From positions 303,501 to 367,500 of the forward strand of contig BSBK01003258.1 in assembly GCA_027943335.1 (NCBI GenBank): a stretch of 64,000 bases of DNA, written 5' to 3'. Of the stretch, positions 25,085 to 36,436 are shown piece by piece. Within the stretch, counting starts at the first letter, position 1. Every line of letters begins with the position of its first letter. The notes under the pieces were generated by a model that made no database searches, was not told where the DNA came from, and saw nothing but the letters and a program-made list of their open reading frames with translations. A program made the position numbers and the translations under genes. Source of the stretch: Chamaecyparis obtusa (taxonomy: Eukaryota > Streptophyta > Pinopsida > Cupressales > Cupressaceae).

Positions 25085-28057
25085 CCTCTGCCCTGATATT
25101 TTCTTTGTTCCACAAAAATCTCCCTCTCTTAAAAATCTGTGTGTTTCGCAGATTTATAACTTTAAAGTTATTGACTAAAAAAAACATGTTCTCTGACTGT
25201 GTGAAGCACGTTCTGGGGACTGGAAGAAGTCAAAGAAAAGAAAATATTTATTACACCCCTCAATGTCGGTGCAAAAAGCCTTCATTCCTGCCGCAATTCT
25301 CGGAGGATATTTATGGTTATGACACTCACAATTTCTGGCTACGAGGAAAGGGTGAATGTAATGTGTGATTGGCGTAGTTATACCTGGTTTTTGCATGGGA
25401 CAAATGTAGGTGTAGTCATGCATGGCGGCAAGTGGCGGTTGCAACGCTTGGCAGCTGAGTAGCATGCAGCGTCCAGGCAACCCAGGGAGATGCCAACAGC
25501 AATAGAGGAAAGTGCTCACCGTTGATCTTTCCAGATCTAAACTTTCTTTAACCTGTCCGTAACCCAGCAACTTTACACATGGCAGAAAGGCGCAATGTCT
25601 TGATGAATATCAATAGTGCATCTCTGCTTTAAGGCTTCACGCCAACCACTGGATCTTTTGAGATCTTATCGAACAATAACTGACTGCAAATGGGCCCAAA
25701 ACTTAACAACCCAGTATTTTGTCGCTCTACGTTAAAAAAAAAAGTAATCAAATTTACTGCTTACGTGTCATCATTTTGGAGGATTATATGCAGTTTATCC
25801 GCCTGTAAAAGCGGGCAGGTATCAAAATTATTGACACTTACTTATTGCAGCAATGCAATAATACGAAATTGCATAAGGTAATGATTTCAATACTTTTTGT
25901 AACAGGGCAAATGTGAATGTCATGAAGTGTTTTTCTATTTTGTTATTTGACATTCATCTTTGTTTTGTCATTTTTACTTACAAGATAGCCCATATTACCG
26001 TTCAAGGAATGTTTGAAGTGAAAAATCATAAATAACAAACAATATTCATTCATAAAAAATATGTTTTATTTTTGCTTTAAAAATTAACCCAAATTTTCTC
26101 ACCTAAATATTGTTAAAAATTTTATTAAATTTAATTAAAAATCTAAAATTTTCAACACCTTACCTCTTACACATATAATATTGACAATTTAAAAGAAAAA
26201 TTTATTCAAAAATAATGTAACTTGTAATAAAAAAAATTTTAAAAAAATATTGCTAACATGAATTTAAAAAACCTTTTCAAAATAAAAAAATTTCCTTCTA
26301 TTTTACTATCCTCTACCCAAAACGCCCCTCCATTATTTTACACCTTACAACATCTTTGAATTTGAATCCAATAAAATAAAACCCAAACTCTAAATAAATC
26401 TTCACCTTACATCTTTAAAAAAGGGTAAACAACTATCAAATTCAAATAAAATTATATTCCTTTAAGAATGTAACCTATCAACAATTGCTTGCAACACACC
26501 CACAATTTTCCACTCTTCCCCTTTCTTCACCTCTACGTGAAACCCCTTCTTTATTAATCTATGACTTCTTAATCGGTGACTTCTTATTAGTACTTGCCTA
26601 TAGACTAAGCAAGTACTATTGCATCCATTTTTTAATTCCTTCCCTTAACGAGTGATTAAAATCATACCTCTGAACAAATTAGAATTTACCACGTTTAATT
26701 TTAAATTATATTACATGAGTTTATTTTAGTATATAAATCACTTTTTCTAATGTAAATATATGATATAATATAATATATATTTATTTTCATTTACATATAT
26801 TTTTTTAAATATTTGAAAATTTATTATATGTAAATTATGCATTAATAAATATTTAGGTAAACAAATGAATGATATATTTTCCCTTACAAAATATTATAAT
26901 TTAAATTAAACATAGTAAATAAATATTTTATTTTATAATAATAAATTATTTCTAAAAAAATTAAATCTAGTTAAAATTAAGTATAAAATATTTTATAATA
27001 TAGATTATAATATAAATTAAAATAATAATATTATATTTATAATTATTATACATTCTAAAATATATATATATATATATATTAATAAAATAAAATTAGCAAA
27101 GTAAGCTTTAAGTTAATTATAATTTGTAATCAATAATTATTATATAATTATAATTTTAAAAATTATTTATTACTAAAATTATCATTATATATAAAATTAT
27201 AATTATATAATTAATTAAAATATCTTATATATTATAAAAAAATTATTAAAATTAAGATTAAATTTATATGAAAAATTAAACTTAAAATTAATTATTAAAG
27301 GTAAGTACTTGGTCACTATGTGGCACTTGTTCTATATAGTAAATCCTTTAAAATCATATATTGATCTGTAAAACATTCTACCCTTGTGATTATCCGTTCT
27401 AACAAACATAGAGTGGAATGGACATATCAAATACAACCAAATAGCAATCAATATAGTATTATTTTAATTTAATATAAATAATCATAGATTATTTAAACAA
27501 TAGTAATGATGTTCTAATATAAATATAACAAGTAATATATTATTACTGATAATAATTCATACATATATTGATAATAAAGTATTTATATTGAAATTTTTAA
27601 ATATTAAAGTTTGTTAAAAGATTTTTACAATTATTATGTCATAATATATAATAAATATAATCTATACATAATAAATTTTATATAAGATATAATTAAATAA
27701 TTAATATTAATCTTTAAATTGTAAAAAAAATTAATAATAGTAATATTAAACTTTAAAAAAGATATAGATAACTAGTAATATGTTTCTAATAAATATATAT
27801 GAATATGAAATAATAATATTTATAATTACTATTATTCGTATATAAGATTGATTAAATTAAAGAAAAAAAAAAAAAACTGGCAACTCACACTTTAAAATAA
27901 TAATATTAATTTAATATAAATAATTTTTAATATAGTATTATTATTATTTAATATAAATAATCATATATTATTAGATGATTTAAACAATAGTAATGATTAT
28001 TCAAATAATCATATATTAATTTCCATTTAAGTAACTTCCCTTTAAAAGCAACTTAAT
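25085..28057. other. AT-rich spacer
   Basis: No gene was recognised. From about 25900 the sequence is very AT-rich, with a short (TA)n run near 27060. A 9-bp inverted pair (agtacttgc / gcaagtact) near 26590-26620 could form a small hairpin. Confidence 0.5.
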
Positions 28058-28117
28058 AGTTTTCACTGGGCATTCAAATATAAGCATATCTAAAAGCTTA
28101 ATTGAAGTTGGAAGATA
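28058..28117 (+). repeat. 60-bp inverted repeat, left copy
   Basis: Starts AGTTTTCACTGGGCATTC and is the exact reverse complement of 35123-35182, about 7.1 kb away, over all 60 bases. No matching target-site duplication was found outside the pair. Confidence 0.85.
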
Positions 28118-28128
28118 TGTGTACTTAC

Positions 28129-28344
28129 CAAACGATCCCCACTGTTTAAGCTATTGTCCATCATTTTCCAGCTCTTGGTGGAGGCATCAAAAACCTGAAT
28201 GCTTCGCGCCCCATAAGAGTTTCCCATTACATGAAACTTGCTGTCAGCAAAAACACCTTGATCGGACACATTGTGAGTGTTCATGTCGGGAAGAATATCC
28301 CATTTGTCCTCCTCCACATTGTAAACTGCAGCGCTCTTGGAGAA
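28129..28344 (-). pseudogene. F-box/kelch-repeat protein, internal exon fragment
   Basis: Read leftward the frame gives KSAAVYNVEEDKWDILPDMN, then DQGVFADSKFHVMGNS, then SIQVFDASTKSWKMMDN. This is about one and a half kelch blades of the type found in plant F-box/kelch proteins, which recruit substrates to SCF ubiquitin ligases. The right spacing of V-Y-N...W-x-x-L-P-D-M and F-x-V-M-G is seen. The exon ends at a strong donor, G|GTAAGTAC, at 28129/28128. Upstream the frame meets TGA at 28345-28347 without a convincing acceptor, and neither the F-box nor the other blades are found nearby. It is therefore best read as a broken or captured fragment. The donor lies only 11 bp from the left 60-bp inverted repeat. 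Confidence 0.72.
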
Positions 28345-28347
28345 TCA

Positions 28348-29246
28348 TAGTTGTATCAGAGGCATTGGTCGTTATCAAGGAGAAATAAAACTGTACAGGA
28401 CCATTTTCAAGTGTTATTGCTGAGAAATGGGTGACTATGGAGATGCGTTCATCCGCAACAAAGAAAAAAAGATCAGTTAGAGGAAAGAAAACAAGCATAG
28501 AAGGATTATGCTTTACGTGTGAATTTTTGGGTGTACTAGACTGCTCCACTGCTCCGTACCTGGTGTGTTATGCCTGCATCAATTTACTAGAAAAGCTACT
28601 CTGCAATCTATAGCCACCTATGCATGCAAACTAAAAGAACAACAATAGCTGCACATAACATGTCTGGTAAAATACCACGTTACAGTTGTGGTTCCACGCG
28701 CTCTTCGTCCCAAGGAGTAAAAACAATTTAGGTTTTTTTTTAAATGTTTAGCCAAAAGTTAGCGGATGTTTGAAATTCTCTAATTTAGCCGAAAGAAAAT
28801 TCCTCGCTATGCTGTCGTAAATTAAAGAGATGTTGACGGAAGGTCCTATGGAAAGGTGTGAGTGGCGTTGTGCCGGGCAAGGCGGAAGCGGAGGCGGACA
28901 GGTGTATTCCCGGATGATCATTGGCCAGCAGTGAGAAGGGTAGGCATAAACCCCACCGCTATTTCTAAACCATAGTTCTCTATCACTGCTTTTCCAGTAT
29001 TTGGGGTGTTATCATTCACACATTGCGAACGGGTTATAGAGAAAGATTGAAAACTTCATCGTTTTCCATGCAATTAGGAAAGGATAATTAGATTCTCAGT
29101 CCTGCAATATTGTAGAGAAGGACAACAGCATTGACGTTTAATGTCATTATAAAATTCTTTGGGTAAAAGAAAATATGGACTCTCCACTATTACGAATGGT
29201 ATGACATTTGGAAACGACTAAATCACTGGACAACAAAATATAAATA
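28348..29246. other. Spacer between the kelch fragment and the LTR element
   Basis: No gene recognised. The stretch 28840-28960 is more GC-rich than its surroundings and may be old promoter or leader sequence, but nothing specific supports this. Confidence 0.4.
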
Positions 29247-29468
29247 AATAAACTACCTTTTATAACGATAATGGTGATTAAGATACAGTAGAATGTTCAA
29301 ATTGAGATGCTTTTCATGGAAAAATCCGAATTGTCAATTTATCTTTTAGACGCTTAATTTTGTACTCATTTGATTGTTATCATGTTTGTGTTTGTTCTGG
29401 TTTTGTAAAAGTATTTACAGTGTCATGGATGAAAGTGCTTTTTGGCTTTGCCCAATCATGTGTAAAGC
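29247..29468. repeat. 222-bp flank repeat, left copy
   Basis: Direct repeat of 31273-31494 with 6 differences (hand count). It ends in tgtaaagc exactly at the left LTR. Confidence 0.88.
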
Positions 29469-29678
29469 TATTGGAAACCCAAATTGGGCTCAGCTGAACA
29501 CAGGCCCATTTCATTAACTTATAATCAAATTTTACATCAATAGAGAAATATGGAGAGTGGCAGAATTCTCTAGAAACTGCTGGCTTTCTTCACTTATGTG
29601 GAAGTTTCTTGTCATGGTCAAAGTTGCTAGAATGTTCAATTATGAGAGTAGATGGTATAATAAATTTATTTTCCAACA
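29469..29678 (-). repeat. 3' LTR of the short element
   Basis: 210 bp. The plus strand runs from TATTGGAAACCC to TTTTCCAACA. It is preceded by aaagc, a candidate target-site duplication. Confidence 0.85.
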
Positions 29679-29687
29679 TCCCCTCAT
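29679..29687 (-). other. Polypurine tract of the short element
   Basis: The minus strand reads ATGAGGGGA immediately before the LTR start TGTTGG. This is the normal priming site for plus-strand DNA synthesis in LTR elements. Confidence 0.75.
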
Positions 29688-30509
29688 AAATTAATTATAC
29701 CAATTTTGATAACTATCCCCCCATGATCCAAATAGGATGGGTCCCGGCATTAGGCCTTTTTAGGTACCCATTTACAAAATTTTGGTTCCCCTTATCACTA
29801 TTACTTTGGGAAATTTGTTCCCATTGTCATTATCACTTTGAGAAATTTGTCATTATCATGACTGTGGGTTTTTAACCGGTTCACCCATAACCATTTGGGA
29901 TTTTCCCCAACTGATACAATGCGAGATAATTTTAGGTTTTTCACCTAAACAAGTGGTTTTGGTTTACCACAAACCCTTCAACGAAATTAGTTTTAAGGAT
30001 AACCATGAACCTCCATTATGGGGAAACCATCAAACTTTTCTTTTGTACTTGCATCACAAGTGATTATTCAGTCCATATAAAAAGAAATCCATCTACCTAG
30101 ATACATGGGTGCCCAGTTGCTGTACTCACCAGTTGTATAGGAATTCTTTTCAAATACATGGTTCATCAATATATCAAACCAAAAAAAAATGTTCGGAGTG
30201 TCGGATCCAACTGAAAATGCACCCCCTCACAATAACACAGAGACAATATATTCTTCAACTTTGCGATTGGACACTATTTGGGGTTGGCCTTTTTTCAAGA
30301 GCCTCCCAAATATTACCAATAATTTTCAAGATTAAAACATTAATTCTTGAGAGATAGAAAAACAGGAGATACACACAACACCAACACACCATTTTTTCTA
30401 TTTTACACAAAAAACACTTCATAACAGATTTATGGTAAATTTACATACCAAAATCTTACTCTCAGCTTTTCAATACAAGCAAACTTCCAGAATTGAAAAC
30501 ATCATTTAA

Positions 30510-30782
30510 ATGTTTTTCACTTATCTGAAAAATCCATCTGTGTTCCACTTCTATTTTCACCTCCTCTTTCTTCAGTCCAAGAAGATCTGCCTTGAAAATG
30601 TGTGCATCAGGGATTTCCTTCCAATCAATCTACGTATTTGCTACAGCCGCTACATCCCTTGCAAAATCTGTGGAGGGTGTTACTATATCCCTGAAAATTG
30701 GGAAATCAAAAACTTGAAAAGGATCCCACGCAACCACTGAAAATGGATCGTACACAGATCCAAGGAAAGAGATGGGAGCCAT
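30510..30782 (-). pseudogene. Class I small heat shock protein fragment captured inside the LTR element
   Basis: The frame starts at the ATG at 30782: MAPISFLGS, then VYDPFSVVAWDPFQVFDFP, then DFARDVAAVANT, and a TAG at 30630-30632 (codon 51). In the same frame it continues [29 protein letters not shown] and WIFQIS. This matches the N-terminal arm (DPF...WDPF) and the first strands of the alpha-crystallin domain of cytosolic class I plant small heat shock proteins. Those are ATP-independent chaperones of about 150-160 residues that bind unfolding proteins. Only about 90 residues are present. The rest of the alpha-crystallin domain and the C-terminal IxI motif are missing. Same orientation as the element; no intron is seen, as is normal for this family. 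Broken. Confidence 0.82.
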
Positions 30783-31070
30783 CACAGAACCAACGCCACC
30801 GGTGCAGCCTCTTCTGGGCTCCATTACTTCTCCCTTCCTTCTGCATTCCCTCTATCTGGTTATAATCAGAAAACACAGCCAACTACACAGGGTAAGCGAT
30901 TCAGAGAATTTACAGAATCTTGGATGGAGCAGAAAAGCTATGGAAGAAGCAGAGGCGGCAGCACAGTATCCTTTTTCTGGCCTTTTTTCAAATCAGCAGC
31001 AAAATACTTCCTCACTTAATTTCACCAGATTCTTCTTCCTCTCCAGACGCTTCAAGATCCTCAACCATGG

Positions 31071-31082
31071 GCTCTGATACCA
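31071..31082 (-). other. Primer-binding site of the short element
   Basis: The minus strand reads TGGTATCAGAGC directly after the LTR, a perfect initiator-methionine tRNA type site. Confidence 0.85.
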
Positions 31083-31278
31083 TATTGGAAATCCAAATTG
31101 GGCTCAGTTAAACACAGGCCCATTCTATTAATTTATAATCAAATTTTACATCAATAGAGAAATATGAAGAGTGGTAGAATTCTCTACAAACTATTGGCTT
31201 TCTTCACTTATGTGGAAGTTTCTTGTCGTGATCAAAATTGCTAGAATGTTCAATTATGAAAGTAGGTGATATAATAAA
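31083..31278 (-). repeat. 5' LTR of the short element, end lost
   Basis: Aligns without gaps to 29469-29664 over 196 bp and then lacks the final tttattttccaaca. The break falls in aataaa, which is shared with the start of the flank repeat. Confidence 0.85.
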
Positions 31279-31494
31279 CTACCTTTTATAACGATAATGG
31301 TAATTAAGATACAGTAGAATGTTCAAATTGAAATGCTTTTCATGGAAAAATCCAAATTGTCAATTTATCTTTTAGACGCTTAATTTTGTACTCATTTGAT
31401 TGTTATCATGTTTGTGTTTGTTCTGGTTTTGTAAAAGTATTTATAGTGCCATGGATGAAAGTGCTTTTTGGCTTTGCCCAATTATGTGTAAAGC
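31273..31494. repeat. 222-bp flank repeat, right copy
   Basis: Direct repeat of 29247-29468, fused to the truncated 5' LTR at a shared aataaa. It ends in tgtaaagc, after which sequence not present at the left copy begins (ccatcaatctg). Confidence 0.88.
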
Positions 31495-33590
31495 CCATCA
31501 ATCTGTAGGAAAACAATTATGGTGTAGCAAAGATTGCTGATTGCTGATTTGTTGATTTGTGAAGATTATCAATGCCTTTCATGGTATGATGCAAATTAGT
31601 ATATGACAATGGTTGATTCATTTCATGTGTATTGATCATTGCTTTGGAAGCCGCAATATGAGGGAGAGTTAGATATACAATGCATATATCACAGGACATA
31701 ATTCTCAACTGATAATCCATTCATTGGACAATTATTACATTGTGTGTTTTACAACAACTGGGTCAGAAGAAAAATGAATCTATCACTTAACATCAGTTTC
31801 CTAACTGATAATCTATGTAGCAGACACGCTCGAGGTTTACTCTTTATGATTACCTCTGATCAAATGATAAGGATGTATTAGTTGTCACCGAGTCATAATA
31901 AACTATTATATATTATTTGGCAGTTATTTCTCTTATTTATGTAGGACATTGGTTTAGTAAAGTGTAATGCATAACAGATATATCATGAATGGTATGAACT
32001 GAATGGTAAAGTAAATTGTTGAAAAAATTGCTAACAGTTTTTAGTTCTGGACATTGTTATTGATAGTTTAGAATATTCATCGTATGTACTTACACCTTCA
32101 ATAAAGCTTATGAAAAGCACAGAATTTTCATACAGAGAGTAACGAACAAAATTTGGGAAATGATTCAATAATCTTTTGTTATAGAACCCTGGTCAAGGTT
32201 ACAACAAATGGGCATTAAGAAAATGGATCTTAGTTAAAGTTATATAACATTTTGAAAATCAATTATTTCTGTTCTCTTTCATTGAGTTTAGTTTCTTTGG
32301 GAATAACAGCTGTAGGGCTTACGATGTATTGAATAGATAAGTCAAATTCCATTCGGGCAAACATGCCTCTCAAAAAATTTTAGAAGATTTTATTCGATAG
32401 GCTTTTACAAAAACCTGCACTACTTTTCCTGTTTCGTTTCTTTAATCGTGGAATGCTTAGACTGAAAGCCTGGTTAAGGAGAAGCCTAACTTTGTTTTTT
32501 TGATCTGAATACCATGGGGATAAATGTAACCATTCCAATCAATAGGCAATACTACCATAAATTAAGAATACATTCAGAGAACTTTGAGTATATCTGTGTA
32601 ATGGTGCAATAGTACAAGATGAGATTACCCTCAATGCAATACAGTGCACAGCATGAACTTTGCAGTTCAATGAATGTTAAAGGAATCAAACTCTAGAAAA
32701 CCCAAAAGCAACAATTAAATCTACATCTACATTTCATTCTTGATATATGAAATCAGAACCTTTTCCTACGAAATTGACTAAAAATATTTCATTTTACATC
32801 CACATTTAATTTGATTTGTTATATTATTTGATATTTCAATGATAAGTTATTCTTCTCAGTCATAAGAGACAACCCAGCTCTTTGTTCCTAACTTTCCATT
32901 GCTTAAAAAATAGTACAAATATATTAAACATCCAGCCATTAGAGCGTCCCCAAACAAATGATCCAATTGCTTCTCTCCCTTCTCCTCACATTTATTTCTG
33001 CAGAATAATCATATTCCTTCATTTATATTTACATATATGTTCTGCATGGAATGCAACAATGACACTTAATATTTATACATGAAATTCACTTCATATACTG
33101 GTAAACAATCTATCATTCTATCAATTTCTAATAGGAGAAGTGTAAAACTCAAGCCATTTCCTCTTTGCAAAAAGTCATTTATTTTTACATAAATTTGTGA
33201 ATGTTTCAAGATTGCTGAGAGCATTTATCACAGAAATCTCAAAACACAGAGCTGGATTCCCAAAAACAATGGAGATAAAAAAACAAAAACAAAAACTCCC
33301 AGTGGGGGCGGCTAAAAAGTATCCAAATTGCTAAGCATTAAACCCTGATGCTTTGCATATGCAATGAAATGAATGTGAATCCAAACATTATTCATCCACA
33401 ACAATGCCAATGGAAGAAACCCTGATTTTTCTCTGATTTGTGAGAGAGCCTTTGCAAAAGGTCATTCAACACAAACATTCATAAATAATGGCAAATTCAT
33501 CCAATATTTGAAGACAGTAGGGTTTCCTACGGCTTTGTACAAGATCGATCTACACATACATTCATAAATAAAGAAAATTCCTCCTATATT
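31495..33590. other. AT-rich spacer
   Basis: No gene, RNA or element was recognised. Two similar stretches of about 100 bp near 33470-33545 and 33555-33615 (both with cattcataaata and tagggtttcc) suggest an old local duplication. Confidence 0.45.
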
Positions 33591-33704
33591 TTAGGACTGT
33601 AGGGTTTCCCAAGGCTTAGGCACAGGGGGTGCGAATCTGGCAGAAAATGTGCGCAGTGAATGCTCGTCCTCCTCTAAGGATCCCTCATCAAAATAAGCGC
33701 ATAA
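33591..33704 (-). CDS. Possible terminal exon of an unrecognised gene
   Basis: Read leftward from an acceptor-like TGGCAG, the frame gives LCAYFDEGSLEEDEHSL, then RTFSARFAPPVPKPWETLQS, then TAA at 33591-33593. The composition looks like real protein, but no domain is recognised and the acceptor has a weak pyrimidine tract. It lies within the 7.1-kb inverted-repeat segment that also holds other exon-like pieces on this strand. It may be chance. Confidence 0.25.
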   Translation of the reverse strand, partial: LCAYFDEGSLEEDEHSLRTFSARFAPPVPKPWETLQS

Positions 33705-34970
33705 CTGCCAGGATTATACTGAAATCGCCCTGATTTGGTCTGAATATTACAATATAAATTGGTTGAAAAATACTTAGAAATCCTCAAGCAAATGCAATGG
33801 GAAAGTGTAATGCCATGTTTCATAACTTTGTCAATATCCATGCTACCTGTGCGAAAATGGAAGCTTTAATATGTACATATTCCACAATGAAGTAGAAGGA
33901 GACTTCTCTCTTTCGTGCTGCCACATTGGAGTACGCCTGCCAGCTGTTTGTTAGCCCCTCGGGTTTCGATTCAAGGTGTGGGAAAAGGAAAAGAACATTT
34001 TTCTTCTAGTGTGAAGCGAGATTTGCACCCTTTAGCTACATTTCGTGAACGGACTTCATAGCAAGCGAAGGCAAATTCTAAAATCCCGCTTCACGAAATG
34101 ATAGTTTATTTTTTATATTCACGAACGGACTTCGTAGCCTGGGCGACAACTATCCAACGATGCTCATAACCATGTGCCTCGTAATTGATGCCATTGAATG
34201 AGGAGTCAGCATACTGTTTGTTCAAATTGATATTGCTGTCAAGGTATATATGAAGAGTTTTAAAAAAAACTAAGTGTCCCCGTTGGTAAAACATGCATTT
34301 TAGTTATATTATTATATAATATATAAATTATTTTAAGAGATACATATATTTTTATTATAGTTAATATTAAAGAGGGAAAATTTTCTAAAAGGTGTTTCAA
34401 GCATATTTTTTATATTAATTATAATTTTCAATGAATCAAGAATCAACAAAATTTAATAATATCATTAAAACATTAATAATTATTACATAACATTTTTGTT
34501 AAAATATAATTTCAAATAGTAATTTTTATATAAATATAAATATTTATATTAATTATAATATATATAATAATTAACGCTTATAAATTAAATAAATAAACAT
34601 AAATTGATATCAACATATAATTAAGATTTATTTAATAAGTAATTATAAACAATTATAAAATAATAGAACAATTTAATCTAAATGCTTAAATATATCTATA
34701 TTTCTATATTTGATTAATTAGTTAATTTCAAATAATAATGTACACTAAAGATTATATATATTACAAAATTCAATAATAATATGACTTAAAATATAATACA
34801 TTATCTACATTTTAAATTATAAATATATAATTCATTTTATATATAAAATAAAATATACACAAGAAATTGTTAAAAAATACACATACAAAAAAGAGAATTT
34901 ATATTATATAACAGAGAGGTCTTTTTAAACAACTTTCTAACATGATCATGCTCTGGGCAAAAGAAATGAG
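33705..34970. other. Spacer, mostly AT-rich
   Basis: No recognised gene. Near 34005-34095 an inverted pair (gtgaagcgagattt / aaatcccgcttcac) surrounds two copies of cgaacggactt-like sequence. A 62-codon minus-strand frame at 34106-34294 has no recognisable domain. Confidence 0.4.
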
Positions 34971-35075
34971 GACACCCATGTTCCAAATTTCCTTCTTCAA
35001 CTCCTGGTGATCAATAAATCCATTGCTATCCTCATCATAAGCTCGAAACGCTCTTATGGTCTTGGGGTTTGAGCC
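34971..35075 (-). pseudogene. EF-hand exon fragment
   Basis: Read leftward the frame gives SNPKTIRAFRAYDEDSNGF, then IDHQELKKEIWNMG. The loop DEDSNGFIDHQE (35001-35036) is a complete 12-residue EF-hand: Asp at 1 and 3, Asn at 5, Gly at 6, Ile at 8 and Glu at 12. This should bind calcium. The lead-in SNPKTIRAF recalls penta-EF-hand or calmodulin-like proteins, but the parent family is not certain. The exon could run from an acceptor-like TTGCATTAG to a donor-like GTGTCC. No second EF-hand is seen in the window, so this is called a fragment. It ends 48 bp from the right copy of the 60-bp inverted repeat. Confidence 0.6.
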
Positions 35076-35122
35076 TAATGCAAACAGTGGCAATTCTCAC
35101 TATAAGCTTCGAGAAATGCCTG

Positions 35123-35182
35123 TATCTTCCAACTTCAATTAAGCTTTTAGATATGCTTATATTTGAATGCCCAGTGAAAACT
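35123..35182 (-). repeat. 60-bp inverted repeat, right copy
   Basis: Exact reverse complement of 28058-28117. Confidence 0.85.
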
Positions 35183-35806
35183 TTTATCTGCGATTGATCA
35201 ATGGTATTGATGATAATATGAACAAGTGAGGAAAAATTTTGGGGTAAGGAATCTTGCTTTTGGAGAGATTTTTTTTTATTACAGACAATCGAAAAAAAAA
35301 TTATTACAGACAATCGGAAAAAAATTTATTACAGACAATCGAAAAGGAAAAATTCCAACTTGTACAGTAAAATAAAATGCTTATTCCACACCACTTGGAC
35401 ATGCCTCTCTCTTATGATTTGGTCCCTTCTCAATTAGAGCGAATTTATGTCGGGCAAGGAATCGAGCTCACTACAAGATACTTTGTGGAGATTTTTATTT
35501 TTATTTTTTAATTATTGCATACAGTAGTACAGAGACAATTTTTAAATTCTACTGTAAAATGAAATTCTTTTTCTTTATGATTTGGTTTCCCTTCTTTATG
35601 ATTTGGTTTCCCTAAAAGTTGCAGTTGAAATTTATGTAGGTATATATATTTATCTAGGGATTTCTTTTGATGGCGAACCAGAATGATGTTAGGGAGGCTT
35701 TCTGGCGCACGGTAGCACGTCTGGGAAATTGATATTTATTTAAATGAAGCTAAATCTGCTTCAAATCGATCAGATGACATTTTTCGAACAGTAAGTATCT
35801 TACCGA
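35183..35806. other. Spacer with short tandem repeats
   Basis: Between about 35270 and 35350 a unit with ttattacagacaatcg and a run of A is repeated three times, about every 30 bp. Near 35573-35613 a 21-bp unit (tctttatgatttggtttccc) is doubled. No gene recognised. Confidence 0.6.
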
Positions 35807-36085
35807 TCATGGCTGCAACGTGAACCATATGCCAGTTTGAGTGGATCCTGGAGGCTTTAAAATTCTTACATTTTCCGTCCATGATGGACCTGGAATCTTC
35901 TGTAATTCACCGTAACGGTCCAATGGCATGCTTCTCTCCACTTGAGTTGCACACATTTGATATTGATGGCCTCCTAAAGGAGGCATTCCAACAGCACGAC
36001 GAATTTCCCTTGTGGGAGTTTCTGAAGCGGTTGGCCTTATTAACAATCCATGACTTATTTCCGGTTGACACCATGACGATGACAT
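35807..36085 (-). CDS. Unrecognised open frame with coding-like composition
   Basis: 92 codons from the ATG at 36085, with stretches such as GGHQYQMCATQVERSMPLDR and IPGPSWTENVRILKPPGSTQ. It has few low-complexity residues and contains Trp and Pro in a plausible pattern. A donor-like CG|GTAAGATA follows the stop. No domain, signal peptide or membrane segment was recognised. The opposite strand is also open here (35881-36093), so at least one frame is chance. Confidence 0.25.
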   Translation of the reverse strand: MSSSWCQPEISHGLLIRPTASETPTREIRRAVGMPPLGGHQYQMCATQVERSMPLDRYGELQKIPGPSWTENVRILKPPGSTQTGIWFTLQP

Positions 36086-36436
36086 TTCTCTAGCGTTCCA
36101 CTAAACTCTGCATTGTATTTTCTCTAAAATGGCTTGCTGCAATAAATCCACCTCTGAAGGGCTGCTTCTGTAATAGGTAGGATACAGAGGAATTTTGTGA
36201 GAATTGAACTTTGAGTCTCTGGCACGCAAGCGACTGACTATGTAATGATTATATCGATGTTATTATTATTATTATAATCAAGATGGGTAAAGAGGTGTTA
36301 GTTCCCATCTCGAGAAGGGACATATGTTTTACCCTAAATTTGTTCTTAATAATGAATGCGTAAATATAGATTGATAACTGCCATTGAACAAAAAAATTGG
36401 TTACACGTGGCGAAGATGGGACAATTGTAAAAAAAT
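36086..36436. other. Spacer
   Basis: No gene recognised. At its right end a unit of about 46 bp with ttggttac...cgaagatggg begins to repeat (36395-36470). Confidence 0.45.

Larger units (their letters stand above)
29469..31278 (-). mobile_element. Short non-autonomous LTR element carrying a host gene fragment
   Basis: Minus orientation. The left (3') LTR is 29469-29678 and the right (5') LTR is 31083-31278, the latter lacking its last 14 bp. The primer-binding site TGGTATCAGAGC is at 31071-31082, touching the right LTR. The polypurine tract ATGAGGGGA is at 29679-29687, touching the left LTR. LTR termini are TGTTGGAAA and TTTCCAATA on the minus strand. The interior is about 1.4 kb with no Gag or Pol, like TRIM/LARD-type elements. 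Instead it holds part of a small heat shock protein gene in the same orientation. The LTRs differ at 17 of 196 aligned positions (hand count). Its clade cannot be told without coding domains. Confidence 0.85.

Noticed and set aside
25175..25570. Minus-strand 131-codon frame
   Set aside because: No recognisable domain, Cys/His-rich without a finger pattern, and no supporting promoter or splice signals.
28244..28549. Upstream minus-strand frame as the N-terminal part of the kelch protein
   Set aside because: It is in a different frame from the kelch blade and shows no kelch or F-box motif, so it was not joined to it.
35881..36093. Plus-strand 70-codon frame opposite the 35.8-kb minus-strand frame
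   Set aside because: No domain, and its composition is less protein-like than the minus strand. Neither is proven.
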